This document shows, piece by piece, positions 31,160 to 39,072 of a stretch of DNA of 64,000 nt. Numbering within the stretch: position 1 is the stretch's first letter; each line of letters begins with the position of its first letter. Under the pieces are notes generated by a model that was given only the letters and a program-made list of their open reading frames with translations, was not told the origin of the DNA and made no database searches. Source of the stretch: Starkeya sp. ORNL1 (lineage in GTDB: Bacteria; Pseudomonadota; Alphaproteobacteria; Rhizobiales; Xanthobacteraceae); NCBI RefSeq assembly GCF_012971745.1, contig NZ_CP048834.1:2604001-2668000 (forward strand), read 5' to 3'. A program made the position numbers and the translations under genes.

Positions 31160-31412
31160 GGTCTGGTCCTCGAACAACGACGACGAGCGCCGCTGCCGCC
31201 AGCGCGCCGAGGATTGAACCGTCGGGCCCGGCGTGTTGCTGTGTCGAGGATCAGATGGAGATCTGGTGGCCGCCCCGCAAGCGCGCCGGGTCAGGGCTGG
31301 CGCTGAGGCAGAAGGACTTGCTCGCCGCCCTGGGCGGATAGTCCAATCCGGAATGAAGCTTATTCTCGCTCGCAACCCACCGCCGGATCGCCCCGGGCAT
31401 CAGGAGCACACA

Positions 31413-32162
31413 ATGTCCAAGCTAGCCGGAAAGGTCGCCGTGATAACCGGCGGCAACAGCGGTCTCGGCCTTGCGACCGCGAAGCGTTTCGTCGAGGAAG
31501 GCGCCTTCGTCTACATCACCGGTCGCCGCCAGGAGGAGCTCGACAAGGCGGTCGCGCTCATCGGCGCCAATGCCGCCGCGGTCCAGGGCGACGTCCAGAG
31601 CATCGAGGACCTCGACCGGCTGTTCGCGAGAATCCGCCAGGAGCAAGGAGGGATCGACGTTCTCGTCGCCAATTCCGGCATCGTCGCTCCCCAGACTTTG
31701 TTGGAGGCCACCGAGGACAATTTCGACAAGACCTTTGGTGTGAACGTTCGCGGCCTCTATTTCACCGTCAATCGGGCGCTTCCGCTGCTCAGTGACGGCG
31801 CCTCGGTCATCGTTGTCTCCTCCATTGCCGCCAATAAGGGCGCAGCGGGGTACGGCACCTACAGCGCCAGCAAGGCAGCCGTACGCTCCTTCGTGCGCAC
31901 CTGGACCGCCGAACTGATCGAGCGCGGCATTCGCGTGAACACGCTCAGCCCGGGTCCGTTCGACACGCCGATCATGGACCTCCAGGCCAGCACGCCCGAA
32001 GGACGCGAGGCGGTTCGCGCGAACTGGGCCGCAAGCATTCCGATGAAGCGGCTGGGCCGTCCGGACGAACTGGCCGCCGCCGCGCTGTTCCTGGCGAGCG
32101 ACGAAAGCAGCTTCATCGCGGGCATCGATCTCATCGTCGATGGCGGCATGACCGCGCTCTGA
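31413..32162 (+). CDS. short-chain dehydrogenase/reductase
   Basis: A 249-aa classical SDR. The cofactor motif TGGNSGLG is at 12-19, the active-site tetrad Asn111, Ser137, Tyr150 and Lys154 (YSASK) is complete, and the C-terminal GIDLIVDGGMTAL is typical. Arg38/Arg39 after beta2 (YITGRR) suggests NADPH preference. The substrate is unknown. CAGGAG precedes the ATG by seven bases. Its transcription unit diverges from the protease gene. Confidence 0.9.
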   Translation: MSKLAGKVAVITGGNSGLGLATAKRFVEEGAFVYITGRRQEELDKAVALIGANAAAVQGDVQSIEDLDRLFARIRQEQGGIDVLVANSGIVAPQTLLEATEDNFDKTFGVNVRGLYFTVNRALPLLSDGASVIVVSSIAANKGAAGYGTYSASKAAVRSFVRTWTAELIERGIRVNTLSPGPFDTPIMDLQASTPEGREAVRANWAASIPMKRLGRPDELAAAALFLASDESSFIAGIDLIVDGGMTAL

Positions 32163-32373
32163 GTCGAAACGCGGATGCGGCTGGGGTTCGTGCACCATCG
32201 GATCGGCGTGCTTCGGATGGTAAAAAACCCTCGATCCCTCCTGTAACGAACCGGCGCGGGCTCTCGGCTCGGGACGCCCGACCACGACGGCCCTGACACC
32301 CCCGATCAATGACGAGGAAACCAGGCTCGCGCTGTTGCCGTCGAACCACCCTCCGGTCGGGTGAGGATAGCCC

Positions 32374-32403
32374 TGGCCCGCGGAAGCTTGGCCCGCGGAA
32401 GCT
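32374..32403. repeat. 15-bp tandem duplication
   Basis: TGGCCCGCGGAAGCT occurs twice in exact tandem (32374-32388 and 32389-32403), directly beside the palindromic repeat element that follows. The 210 bases between the SDR stop and this point hold no gene that I can support. Confidence 0.75.
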
Positions 32404-32519
32404 AGAGCATTTCCCGATCAGATGGAATCATCTGATCGAAGAGGAATTGCTCCAGCTTATTGAATCTAGAGCACTTTCTTGTCGTTCGGATGTTTCCATC
32501 CGAACGGAAAGGGCTCTAG
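32403..32519. repeat. double-hairpin intergenic repeat element
   Basis: Two perfect 10-bp hairpins: CGATCAGATG/CATCTGATCG (32415-32438, loop GAAT) and CGTTCGGATG/CATCCGAACG (32483-32506, loop TTTC). CTAGAGCA occurs before each, and a CTCTAG closes the second. This matches the general form of the GAGCATTTCC-type dispersed elements of Hyphomicrobiales. The stop codon of the neighbouring GST gene (TAG, 32516-32518) lies in its terminal CTCTAG. Confidence 0.8.
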
Positions 32520-33166
32520 GTCAAGGGATGCGCAAGATGGAGCCGGTATCCTGGCCGACGCGAGATGCGATCATGCCAGGATGCCAGCTTGACGAAGCTC
32601 GGCTTTTCCAAGTCGACGAATCCGAACCACCGGCGCGCATAGGCCCCGAGGCAGATATCGGCCAGTGAAAACTCCTCGCCCGCCATGAAGCGGCGGCCGG
32701 AGAGATTGGCGTCGACAATCTCCCACAGCACGCCCAGCCGGTCGGCGATCTTGTTCAATGCGGGCATGTCCCGCTCATCCCGCGCGGTCCGGATCAGGCC
32801 CCAGTAAAGATCCCGCTCCACCGGCCCATAGGACGAAATGCTCCAGTCAAGCCACTTGTCGACCATGGCACGTTGCCGAAGATCTCCCGGATAGAGCCTG
32901 CTGTCGGGGCCGTACTTCTGCGCGAGATAGCGGCAGATCGTATTCGACTCCCAAAGGATGAAATTATCCTCGACCAGGGTCGGCACACGGCCATTGGGAT
33001 TCATGGCCAGATACTCAGGTTCCCTGTTGCGGCCGAAGTGCCATCCCGCATCGATCCGCGTGAACTCCAATCCGAGCTCGTGGCAACACCACAGAACCTT
33101 CTGGACGTTCACGGAATTGGCGCGCCCCCATATGGTGCGGGCCGGCTGGGCGGGCTGCTCCGACAT
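32516..33166 (-). CDS. glutathione S-transferase
   Basis: A 216-aa GST. The N-terminal thioredoxin fold has IWGRANSVNVQKVLWCCHEL, NPNGRVPTLVEDNFILWESNTICRYL (glutathione contacts V, P, E, S spread over 55-80) and the C-terminal helical domain has FMAGEEFSLADICLGAYARRW. Ser at the SVN position points to a theta/bacterial type. The ATG at 33166 was chosen, with GGGGA ten bases upstream. The reading frame extends through the tRNA-Gly gene, but that extension is an artefact. The stop is provided by the repeat at 32403-32519. Confidence 0.88.
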   Translation of the reverse strand: MSEQPAQPARTIWGRANSVNVQKVLWCCHELGLEFTRIDAGWHFGRNREPEYLAMNPNGRVPTLVEDNFILWESNTICRYLAQKYGPDSRLYPGDLRQRAMVDKWLDWSISSYGPVERDLYWGLIRTARDERDMPALNKIADRLGVLWEIVDANLSGRRFMAGEEFSLADICLGAYARRWFGFVDLEKPSFVKLASWHDRISRRPGYRLHLAHPLT

Positions 33167-33220
33167 CGGCAACGTATCCCCGCGCATCCGGAGAGGCTCT
33201 TGGCTTTGTCGAGGGAAAGC

Positions 33221-33294
33221 TGGAGCGGGCGAAGGGAATCGAACCCTCGTATGCAGCTTGGGAAGCTGCCGTTCTACCATTGAACTACGCCCGC
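33221..33294 (-). tRNA. tRNA-Gly(CCC)
   Basis: On the minus strand the cloverleaf is complete: acceptor GCGGGCG/CGCCCGC, D stem GTTC/GAAC, anticodon stem GCAGC/GCTGC with loop TTCCCAA (anticodon CCC), T arm GAGGG-TTCGATT-CCCTT with one G-U pair, discriminator T, and an encoded 3' CCA (33223-33221). It reads GGG codons. Confidence 0.95.
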
Positions 33295-33381
33295 TCAGCG
33301 CGGCGCACATTAGGGGCGGGCATGGCCCACTTCAAGCCCCCCGGCGCGTTTCGCAGAGTGGATCGGGACGCAATAGCGCGG

Positions 33382-33888
33382 CTATCGCAGGACGATAACC
33401 TGGGTGCCGTAGCCGACCCGGCCGTACAGGTCGAGAACATCCTCGTTGTACATGCGGATGCAGCCATAGGAGACAAAGCCGCCGATCGAACGGCGGGCAT
33501 TGGTGCCGTGAATGGCGTATTCGCCGGAGCCGAGCGTGAGAGCCGCCGCGCCCATGGGATTGGAGGGTGAGCCGCCGGGAATCACCGCGGGAAGCGATGG
33601 CTTGTCTGCGCGTATCTCGCTCGGCGGCGACCACGCCGGCCTTATGTATTTGCCGCTGACGTAGCTCGTGCCGGTCCAGGTGCGGCCGGAGCGACCGACC
33701 CCCACCGGATATTTCACAGCCTTGCCGTCACCGAGCATATAGTAGAGGCGCCGCTCCTTCGTCTTGACCACGATGGTTCCCGCTGAATAACCATCGAACG
33801 AGACGGTTTCGCGAGCCATGGCGGACGCTGGGGCAATCAGGCCGAAGACTGATATAATAAACCCCAATTCTCGCAACCTTGCATACAT
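33382..33888 (-). CDS. L,D-transpeptidase (YkuD family), variant catalytic motif
   Basis: A 168-aa exported enzyme; signal peptide about 1-25 (ending ASAMA). The YkuD domain has the HGTN His127 and Cys143 in SYGCIRM. The usual motif is S-H-G-C-x-R, and here Tyr replaces the histidine before Gly-Cys. The nucleophile and the distal His are kept, so activity is still plausible. Such enzymes make 3-3 peptidoglycan cross-links or attach proteins to the wall. The ATG at 33888 has GGAG nine bases upstream; a TTG eight codons earlier is less likely. Confidence 0.88.
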   Translation of the reverse strand: MYARLRELGFIISVFGLIAPASAMARETVSFDGYSAGTIVVKTKERRLYYMLGDGKAVKYPVGVGRSGRTWTGTSYVSGKYIRPAWSPPSEIRADKPSLPAVIPGGSPSNPMGAAALTLGSGEYAIHGTNARRSIGGFVSYGCIRMYNEDVLDLYGRVGYGTQVIVLR

Positions 33889-34124
33889 CGTCGATCTCCA
33901 GGGTTTTATCAAGAAACGGTAACGGCATTACGAAACGCACTTACACGTTGCCATTTCCGTTCAACTTCGACTTGATAGTAGCTCGCGAGTAGACGCAAAC
34001 CAGACGCACCCCTTCAGCATAGCCCAGCACCTTTCTACCGAAGGTTAATGCCTGTGGCTTTTCAGCACTAGCTGCCGCCTTCGGCGTGCATCTAACCTTG
34101 ATGCGTAAAATGGGGGTTGATTCC

Positions 34125-34244
34125 ATGAAGAAACTTCTCGTCGCTGGTGCTGCGTTGCTTACTCTGTTCGGTGTCGTCGGTTGTGCCACTGTCGGCAAAG
34201 CGCCGATCGGCAAGGAACCGGTCCCGGTCGTCTCCAAGGGTTGA
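34125..34244 (+). CDS. 39-aa lipoprotein
   Basis: A very short protein: MKKLLVAGAALLTLFGVVGC with a lipobox (VVGC, Cys20), then 19 residues ATVGKAPIGKEPVPVVSKG. GGGGG lies seven bases before the ATG at 34125; another in-frame ATG at 34101 is possible. A strong intrinsic terminator follows. The mature peptide is small and basic, as in entericidin-like or rhizobial small lipoproteins. Function unknown. Confidence 0.8.
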   Translation: MKKLLVAGAALLTLFGVVGCATVGKAPIGKEPVPVVSKG

Positions 34245-34258
34245 GTGGGGGTGAGGAG

Positions 34259-34296
34259 GGGCCGAGTCAAAAACTCGGCCCTTTCTTCTCATTTTC
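34259..34296 (+). terminator. strong intrinsic terminator of the small lipoprotein gene
   Basis: Perfect 9-bp stem GGGCCGAGT/ACTCGGCCC with loop CAAAA, followed by TTTCTTCTCATTTTC. It starts 14 bases after the stop codon. Confidence 0.9.
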
Positions 34297-34393
34297 GGCG
34301 AGATATTTTTATCTCCCCTAGAGATCGCAGGGGCGCGCCCCTGATTGGCGCGCTCATTCCTTTTCGGAATTCGAGTCCCCTTCGGCAAGCCGG

Positions 34394-35335
34394 GTGGTCA
34401 TCGTGCGCAATGTCGTCATAGCCTGCCTCCTCCCGATCGCTGGCGCCGTGGCCTTTACCGTATGGCTACCGGTCTCGCTTGCCGCGGCCCAAGGCGCCGA
34501 TACAACGGCGACGCCGAACACCACCGCAGCACCGGTCGCGGCAGCACCCGTCGCAACGCCGGAAACTTCGGCCACACCTGCCACGCCGCCGGATACGTCT
34601 GCCGCGTCTTCAAGTGCGCCTGCCACGTCTGTGGCCACGCCTTCGGCATTGCCGCCGGCAGCCAGCGCTGCCGCGCCGGCGAGTTCACCGGCAGCCGCAG
34701 CGCATGCGCCCCGCCCAGCGGCGGCCAAACCTTCAAGTGCAGCGCGCGCGCAAGCTTCCGCCACCGGCACGACGGCGCAGGAGAAAATCAAGGAACCCGT
34801 CACGTCCGCCGGCTGCAAGGCTGCGGCTCAGCCCGGCAAGCCTTACTTCGTCGAGTTCCGCTCCCGCACGGCGGCGAGCTACGGCCACACCTTCGTGTTT
34901 CATGGGCGGATCGGCAGCGGCAAGGGCTTTGCGAGCTTTAAAGTCGCCGGGTTGCACCCGAAGGGCGACGATCCCGCAGTGTATATTCAGGGGCATTGGA
35001 TACCGGTGCCGGCCGAGACCGGGGCCAGCTATGGCGACCTGGACGAGCAGTATCTGACGGCGCGCTTCTGCGTTCCGCTGACCGAAGCCGAATACCGCAG
35101 GGCCGAAGCTTATATAAAGAATTTACAGGCCACAAAGACGACCTGGCACGCAACGACCTATAATTGCAATTCGTTCGGCGCCGATATCGCCAGATATATT
35201 GGCCTCGATACGCCTAACCCGAACATGTATCTGCCGGAAGCGTTCATCAAGCGGATCGAAGAGCTGAACAAGGCATCGGTGAGGACCTCGTCGCCGCTCG
35301 CCAATTCTTCAATCGGACGCAAAACCAACCAGTAG
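34394..35335 (+). CDS. exported protein with low-complexity linker and a possible NlpC/P60-like (permuted papain) domain
   Basis: A 313-aa protein. An N-terminal hydrophobic stretch (about 4-32, VVIACLLPIAGAVAF and on) acts as signal or anchor. Residues 35-130 are an Ala/Pro/Thr/Ser-rich linker. The C-terminal domain (about 140-290) holds a His in SYGHTFVFHGRIG and a later Cys in TYNCNSFGADIARYIG. A His that precedes a Cys in an N-C-N setting recalls permuted NlpC/P60-LRAT folds, which would suggest a cell-wall or acyl-type hydrolase. This is inference. The GTG start at 34394 has no good ribosome-binding site. Confidence 0.6.
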   Translation: MVIVRNVVIACLLPIAGAVAFTVWLPVSLAAAQGADTTATPNTTAAPVAAAPVATPETSATPATPPDTSAASSSAPATSVATPSALPPAASAAAPASSPAAAAHAPRPAAAKPSSAARAQASATGTTAQEKIKEPVTSAGCKAAAQPGKPYFVEFRSRTAASYGHTFVFHGRIGSGKGFASFKVAGLHPKGDDPAVYIQGHWIPVPAETGASYGDLDEQYLTARFCVPLTEAEYRRAEAYIKNLQATKTTWHATTYNCNSFGADIARYIGLDTPNPNMYLPEAFIKRIEELNKASVRTSSPLANSSIGRKTNQ

Positions 35336-35530
35336 CGATCGGATCATTGGGCGTCGCCGCCACTTGGAAGCCGGCACGACCTACGCGAGGAGGGAGATAC
35401 GCGACCTCTCCTGCTCATCGATCATCAGCCGACAGGCCCTCGCAGGTTGCGAGCGGTCGCGTGTGCCGGGCTTGACAGGACGCCGGAAGATGACCGTGGC
35501 TTCCCTGGTCGGGACGGCCATTCCGGGATC

Positions 35531-35644
35531 TCAGCCCTTTTTCTTCGGGAGCGCGATCGATACCGGGCCCTTCACGGGTGCCGGCTCTTTCGGCTTCTTC
35601 GGCTTCTTGGCTTCGCGATTGCTGCGTACTTGTCCCTTGGCCAT
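35531..35644 (-). CDS. 37-aa basic Lys-Pro-rich protein
   Basis: The sequence begins MAKGQVRSNREAKKPKKPKE and ends LPKKKG. A strong AGGAGATAATC precedes the ATG at 35644. I recall similar short proteins starting MAKGQ-RSNREAKKPKK annotated as hypothetical across alphaproteobacteria. The charge suggests nucleic-acid or ribosome contact, but that is inference. The 287 bases upstream (35645-35931) and the 195 bases after (35336-35530) hold nothing else I can support, apart from TTCCGCGGAA (35776-35785) and a small CGCGGAA/TTCCGCG stem (35801-35817). Confidence 0.75.
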   Translation of the reverse strand: MAKGQVRSNREAKKPKKPKEPAPVKGPVSIALPKKKG

Positions 35645-35931
35645 GATTATCTCCTGTACATCCTGTCGGCGCGCGCCGCCGGTGAAACGAGAAACCCCAC
35701 GCCTCGGAGAGGTGCAGGGCCGCGATAAGGTGCCGAGCGTGTCGCCCTACGGACAGGCAGCCAGTCGAATCGCTTTTCCGCGGAAGTGAGCCTGTCGACA
35801 CGCGGAATTCTTCCGCGCGAAGCCAACTCATCTGACGGTCCATCGACTCGCGAAATGTGCGCCTTCAATACCGGCATTACAAGGACACTACGTTTGTTTC
35901 CCCGCGCGCATTCGACCGCGGCGGCGGCGGG

Positions 35932-36849
35932 TCATTGCTCTTGCCCATCGTGCGCCCAATAAGACGGCTGGGCGTAGATGTCCTTCAGGAAAGCGATGAA
36001 CAGCCGCGCCAGACGTGAGGGCTTGTTACGCGGATAGACCGCCGTGATGTCGAAGCTCGGCAGCGCATACTCGTCGAGCACGCTGACCAGTTCGCCCGAG
36101 GCGAGCTGGGCGCCGACCTCCCAGGTCGAGCGCCAGGCGAGGCACAGGTCATCGTGCGCCCAGCGCACCAGCACCTCACCGTCGCTGCAATCCATGTTGC
36201 CGTCCACCTTCACCGCGACCAGCTTGCCGTCCTCCTGGAACAGCCAGTCGCGATGGCGGTCTGCCTGCAGATTGACGGCAAGGCAATTGTGATCGGCAAG
36301 ATCCTCCAGCTTGCGCGGCACGCCATGCTTTTCGAGATAGGCCGGCGTCGCGCAGACGACGCGCCGGTTGCTGGCGAGCTTGGTGGTGACGAAATCCGGA
36401 TCGATCACATTGCCGATCCGGATGCACAGGTCGTAATCCTCCTGCACCGGGTCGGGATAGTCGTTGCTGAGGTTGAACGACAGCCGTACCGCCGGATAGG
36501 CGGCGATGAACCTGCCGGCATGGGCGGCGACGTGCTCCCGCCCGAAATAGGGGGGCGCCAGCACCAGCATCTGCCCGCTGACCTCCGACGTGTCCGGGAA
36601 CAGCTCGTTCTCGCCGAGTTCAAGGTCGGTGAGCAGTTCATCGCAATGCTTGAGGAACAGCCGGCCCTGCTCGGTGAGGGTCAGCAGCCGGGTCGTGCGG
36701 TGCAGCAGCTTGACCCCGAGCCGTTGCTCCAGCCCGTCGATGCGGCGCCCCAGCATGCCCGGCGTGATCTTCTCCTTGACCGCCGCCCTGGCCATCGAAC
36801 CCTCGGTCGCGACTGCGACGAAGGCCCTGATCTCCTTGTACTTATTCAC
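35932..36849 (-). CDS. LysR-family transcriptional regulator (distal of a tandem pair)
   Basis: A 305-aa LysR regulator: N-terminal winged helix (about 1-60, KYKEIRAFVAVATEGSMARAA) with the family LLHRTTRLLTLTEQG segment, then a periplasmic-binding-like effector domain. The GTG at 36849 overlaps the upstream LysR gene by eight bases and has GGGGAAGG just before it, so it is translationally coupled. The two proteins align along their whole length (for example NCLA, LAWR, ATPAYL/GTPAYF), so the pair came from tandem duplication. The divergent enolase-superfamily gene at 37894 is the likely target. Confidence 0.9.
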   Translation of the reverse strand: MNKYKEIRAFVAVATEGSMARAAVKEKITPGMLGRRIDGLEQRLGVKLLHRTTRLLTLTEQGRLFLKHCDELLTDLELGENELFPDTSEVSGQMLVLAPPYFGREHVAAHAGRFIAAYPAVRLSFNLSNDYPDPVQEDYDLCIRIGNVIDPDFVTTKLASNRRVVCATPAYLEKHGVPRKLEDLADHNCLAVNLQADRHRDWLFQEDGKLVAVKVDGNMDCSDGEVLVRWAHDDLCLAWRSTWEVGAQLASGELVSVLDEYALPSFDITAVYPRNKPSRLARLFIAFLKDIYAQPSYWAHDGQEQ

Positions 36850-37762
36850 CGGCGCCTTCCCCGCTCCAGTAGCCCGGCCGGGCATAGACCTCCTTCAGCC
36901 AGGAGATCAGCAGCCGAATCTTGGCCGGCAGCGGATTCTGCTGCGGATAGGCGGCGACGATGTCGTGATGGGGTGAGGCGAACGCGTCGAGCACGGTGAT
37001 GATGTTGCCGGAGGCGATCTCGCGCGCCACCTCCCATTGCGGCCGCCAGGCGAGGCCGACGCCCTCCAACGCCCAGCGCGTCAGCATCGCGCCGTCATTG
37101 CTGGTCAGGCTGCCGTTCGGCCGGATGGTGATGGTGTTACCGCCGCTTTGGAAATGCCAGCCGCGCGGCTGGCCGCCATGCTCGTTATAGGCAAGGCAAT
37201 TGTGCTGGGCGAGATCCTCCGGCGTCTTTGGCGCGCCGTGCCGGGCGAAATAGGCCGGGGTGCCGCAGACCACGAGGCGGTTCGGCGCCAGCCGGGTGAC
37301 GACGAGATTGGGATCCAGCACCGGACCGGTGCGGATGCCGATCTCATAGCCCATGCGCACGAGGTCGACGACGCGGTCGTTCAGATTGAGCGAGACATTG
37401 ACGTCCGGATTGGCAGTCATGAATTCCAGCAGGTTCGGCGCCACATGATGGCGGCCGAAGCCCGACGGACAGGAGATGATGAGTTGGCCGGTGGCGTAGT
37501 CGCGCCCGTCGCTCGCCAGCCGTTCGGCAGTGCGCAGCCGCGCCAGCATCTCGATGCCGTGCTGGTAATAGCGTTCGCCAGCCGGCGTCAGCGTCAGCCG
37601 CCGCGTGCTGCGCTGAAGCAGTTCGCCGCCGAGGCGCTTCTCGATCTGGGTGATGCGTCGGCCGATCATCACCGGTGTGACGCCCTCGATTCCGGCGGCC
37701 CTGGCGAAGCTGCCGGCCTCCACGACGGCCACGAAGGTTTCGATGTCGCGCAGCTTGTCCAT
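36842..37762 (-). CDS. LysR-family transcriptional regulator (proximal of a tandem pair)
   Basis: A 306-aa LysR protein. The winged helix (MDKLRDIETFVAVVEAGSFA at 1-20) and the LLQRSTRRLTLTPAGERYY segment are typical, followed by the effector domain. It diverges from the enolase-superfamily gene across a 131-base AT-rich spacer (37763-37893) that would hold its binding sites, the usual arrangement for LysR regulators. Its stop codon overlaps the GTG start of its paralogue. Confidence 0.92.
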   Translation of the reverse strand: MDKLRDIETFVAVVEAGSFARAAGIEGVTPVMIGRRITQIEKRLGGELLQRSTRRLTLTPAGERYYQHGIEMLARLRTAERLASDGRDYATGQLIISCPSGFGRHHVAPNLLEFMTANPDVNVSLNLNDRVVDLVRMGYEIGIRTGPVLDPNLVVTRLAPNRLVVCGTPAYFARHGAPKTPEDLAQHNCLAYNEHGGQPRGWHFQSGGNTITIRPNGSLTSNDGAMLTRWALEGVGLAWRPQWEVAREIASGNIITVLDAFASPHHDIVAAYPQQNPLPAKIRLLISWLKEVYARPGYWSGEGAGE

Positions 37763-37893
37763 GGGTTCGCTCCCATTCGATACTTTTCGTACGGAATGAA
37801 ACGAGTATTTATCATATTATCAACCGAAAAGTTTAGCTCTAGCATCCTTGCAAAATGAGCCGGTCAACCGGACCGCGAATGGCAGGGATGGAA

Positions 37894-38988
37894 ATGTCGA
37901 AGATCGCGAGCGTGGAGACCTTCTCCACGGAATTCATCAGCATCGTGCGGGTGACGACGCAGGACGGGCTCGAAGGCTACGGCCAGGTCGCGCCCTACAA
38001 TGCCGACATCACCGCCACCATCCTGCACCGGCAGATGGCGCCCGTCGTGCTTGGCACTGACCCCTCCGACATCGACGCCCTGGTCGACCGTTGCTGGGTC
38101 GGCGCCCACAAATTCCCCGGCTCCTACACCACCCGCGCCATTGCCGGCATCGACACCGCGCTGTGGGACCTGAAGGGCAAGCGCGCGGGCAAGAGCGTCG
38201 CCGCATTGCTCGGCACTACCAAGACCCGCCAGGCGGTCTATGGCTCGAGCATGCGGCGCGACATTACCCCGGAGGACGAGGCCGAGCGGCTGGCGCGGCT
38301 GCAGCAGGACAAGGGCTTCGCGGCCTTCAAGATCCGCATCGGCAATAATTTCGGCAATGATGTCGACCGCTGGCCAGGCCGTACCGAGGCCATCGTACCG
38401 AGCGTGCGCAAGGCGATCGGCGATGATTGCGAGTTGCTGTGCGACGCCAATAGCGGCTTCACGCCGAAGCGCGCGATCGAGGTCGGGCGGATGCTGGAAG
38501 ACAACGGCGTCGGCCATTTCGAGGAGCCCTGCCCCTACCCCGAGCTGGAATGGACCGCCGAGGTCGCGGCCGCGCTGACCGTCCCGGTGTCGCAGGGCGA
38601 GCAGGAGGTCGACCTCGCCCAGTTCCGCCGCATGATCCGCATGGGCGCCGCCGATATCGTGCAGCCGGACATCTGCTATGTCGGCGGCATCAGCCGCGCC
38701 CTGCGCGTCGCGCGCATGGCGGAGGAAGCCGGGCTACCCTGCACCCCGCACGCCGCCAATCGTTCCATGGTCTCGGTGTTCACCACCCATCTGCAGGCGG
38801 CGCTGCCGAACGCCGGCCATTTCATGGAACTCAGCATCGAGCCGGCGCCCTGGATCGAGGGGCTGCTCGCCTCCGATCCGTTCAACGTGGTCGACGGCCA
38901 GATCGAGGTGCCGGCCGGCCCTGGCTGGGGCGTCGAGATCAGCCGCGACTGGCTGGAAAAAGCCGAACGCCGGATCAGTTCCATGTGA
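37894..38988 (+). CDS. enolase-superfamily enzyme (mandelate racemase/muconate lactonizing type)
   Basis: A 364-aa enzyme with a capping domain (1-130) and TIM barrel. Likely catalytic residues: Lys146 in KIR, metal ligands Asp184 (LLCDANSG), Glu210 or Glu211 (HFEEP) and Glu236 (SQGEQE), and His286 (TPHAAN). Members abstract the alpha-proton of carboxylates as racemases, dehydratases or cycloisomerases, often on sugar acids. The ATG at 37894 is preferred over 37855, with AGGGATGG just before. Next to an enol-lactonase-like hydrolase and a peptide/opine-type transporter, a sugar-acid or dipeptide substrate is plausible. Confidence 0.88.
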   Translation: MSKIASVETFSTEFISIVRVTTQDGLEGYGQVAPYNADITATILHRQMAPVVLGTDPSDIDALVDRCWVGAHKFPGSYTTRAIAGIDTALWDLKGKRAGKSVAALLGTTKTRQAVYGSSMRRDITPEDEAERLARLQQDKGFAAFKIRIGNNFGNDVDRWPGRTEAIVPSVRKAIGDDCELLCDANSGFTPKRAIEVGRMLEDNGVGHFEEPCPYPELEWTAEVAAALTVPVSQGEQEVDLAQFRRMIRMGAADIVQPDICYVGGISRALRVARMAEEAGLPCTPHAANRSMVSVFTTHLQAALPNAGHFMELSIEPAPWIEGLLASDPFNVVDGQIEVPAGPGWGVEISRDWLEKAERRISSM

Positions 38989-39011
38989 TCCGGCGCACCA
39001 ATCGCCATCCG

Positions 39012-39051
39012 CCGTCAAAATGACGGAAGTATAATTGGGGTACACCCCAAT
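39012..39051 (+). promoter_or_regulatory. promoter/operator of the ABC-transporter operon
   Basis: A consensus TATAAT -10 box lies at 39030-39035. It overlaps by two bases the perfect palindrome ATTGGGGTACACCCCAAT (39034-39051), which is centred at the predicted start point (about 39042). A second inverted repeat CCGTCA-AAA-TGACGG (39012-39026) lies in the -35 to -10 spacer. No good -35 hexamer is present, suggesting activator dependence or a regulator at both sites. Confidence 0.55.
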
Positions 39052-39072
39052 ATTCTTTGGGAGGAAAGATAG

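Noticed and set aside
33166..33310. N-terminal extension of the GST gene
   Set aside because: It translates the tRNA-Gly gene, a familiar annotation artefact.
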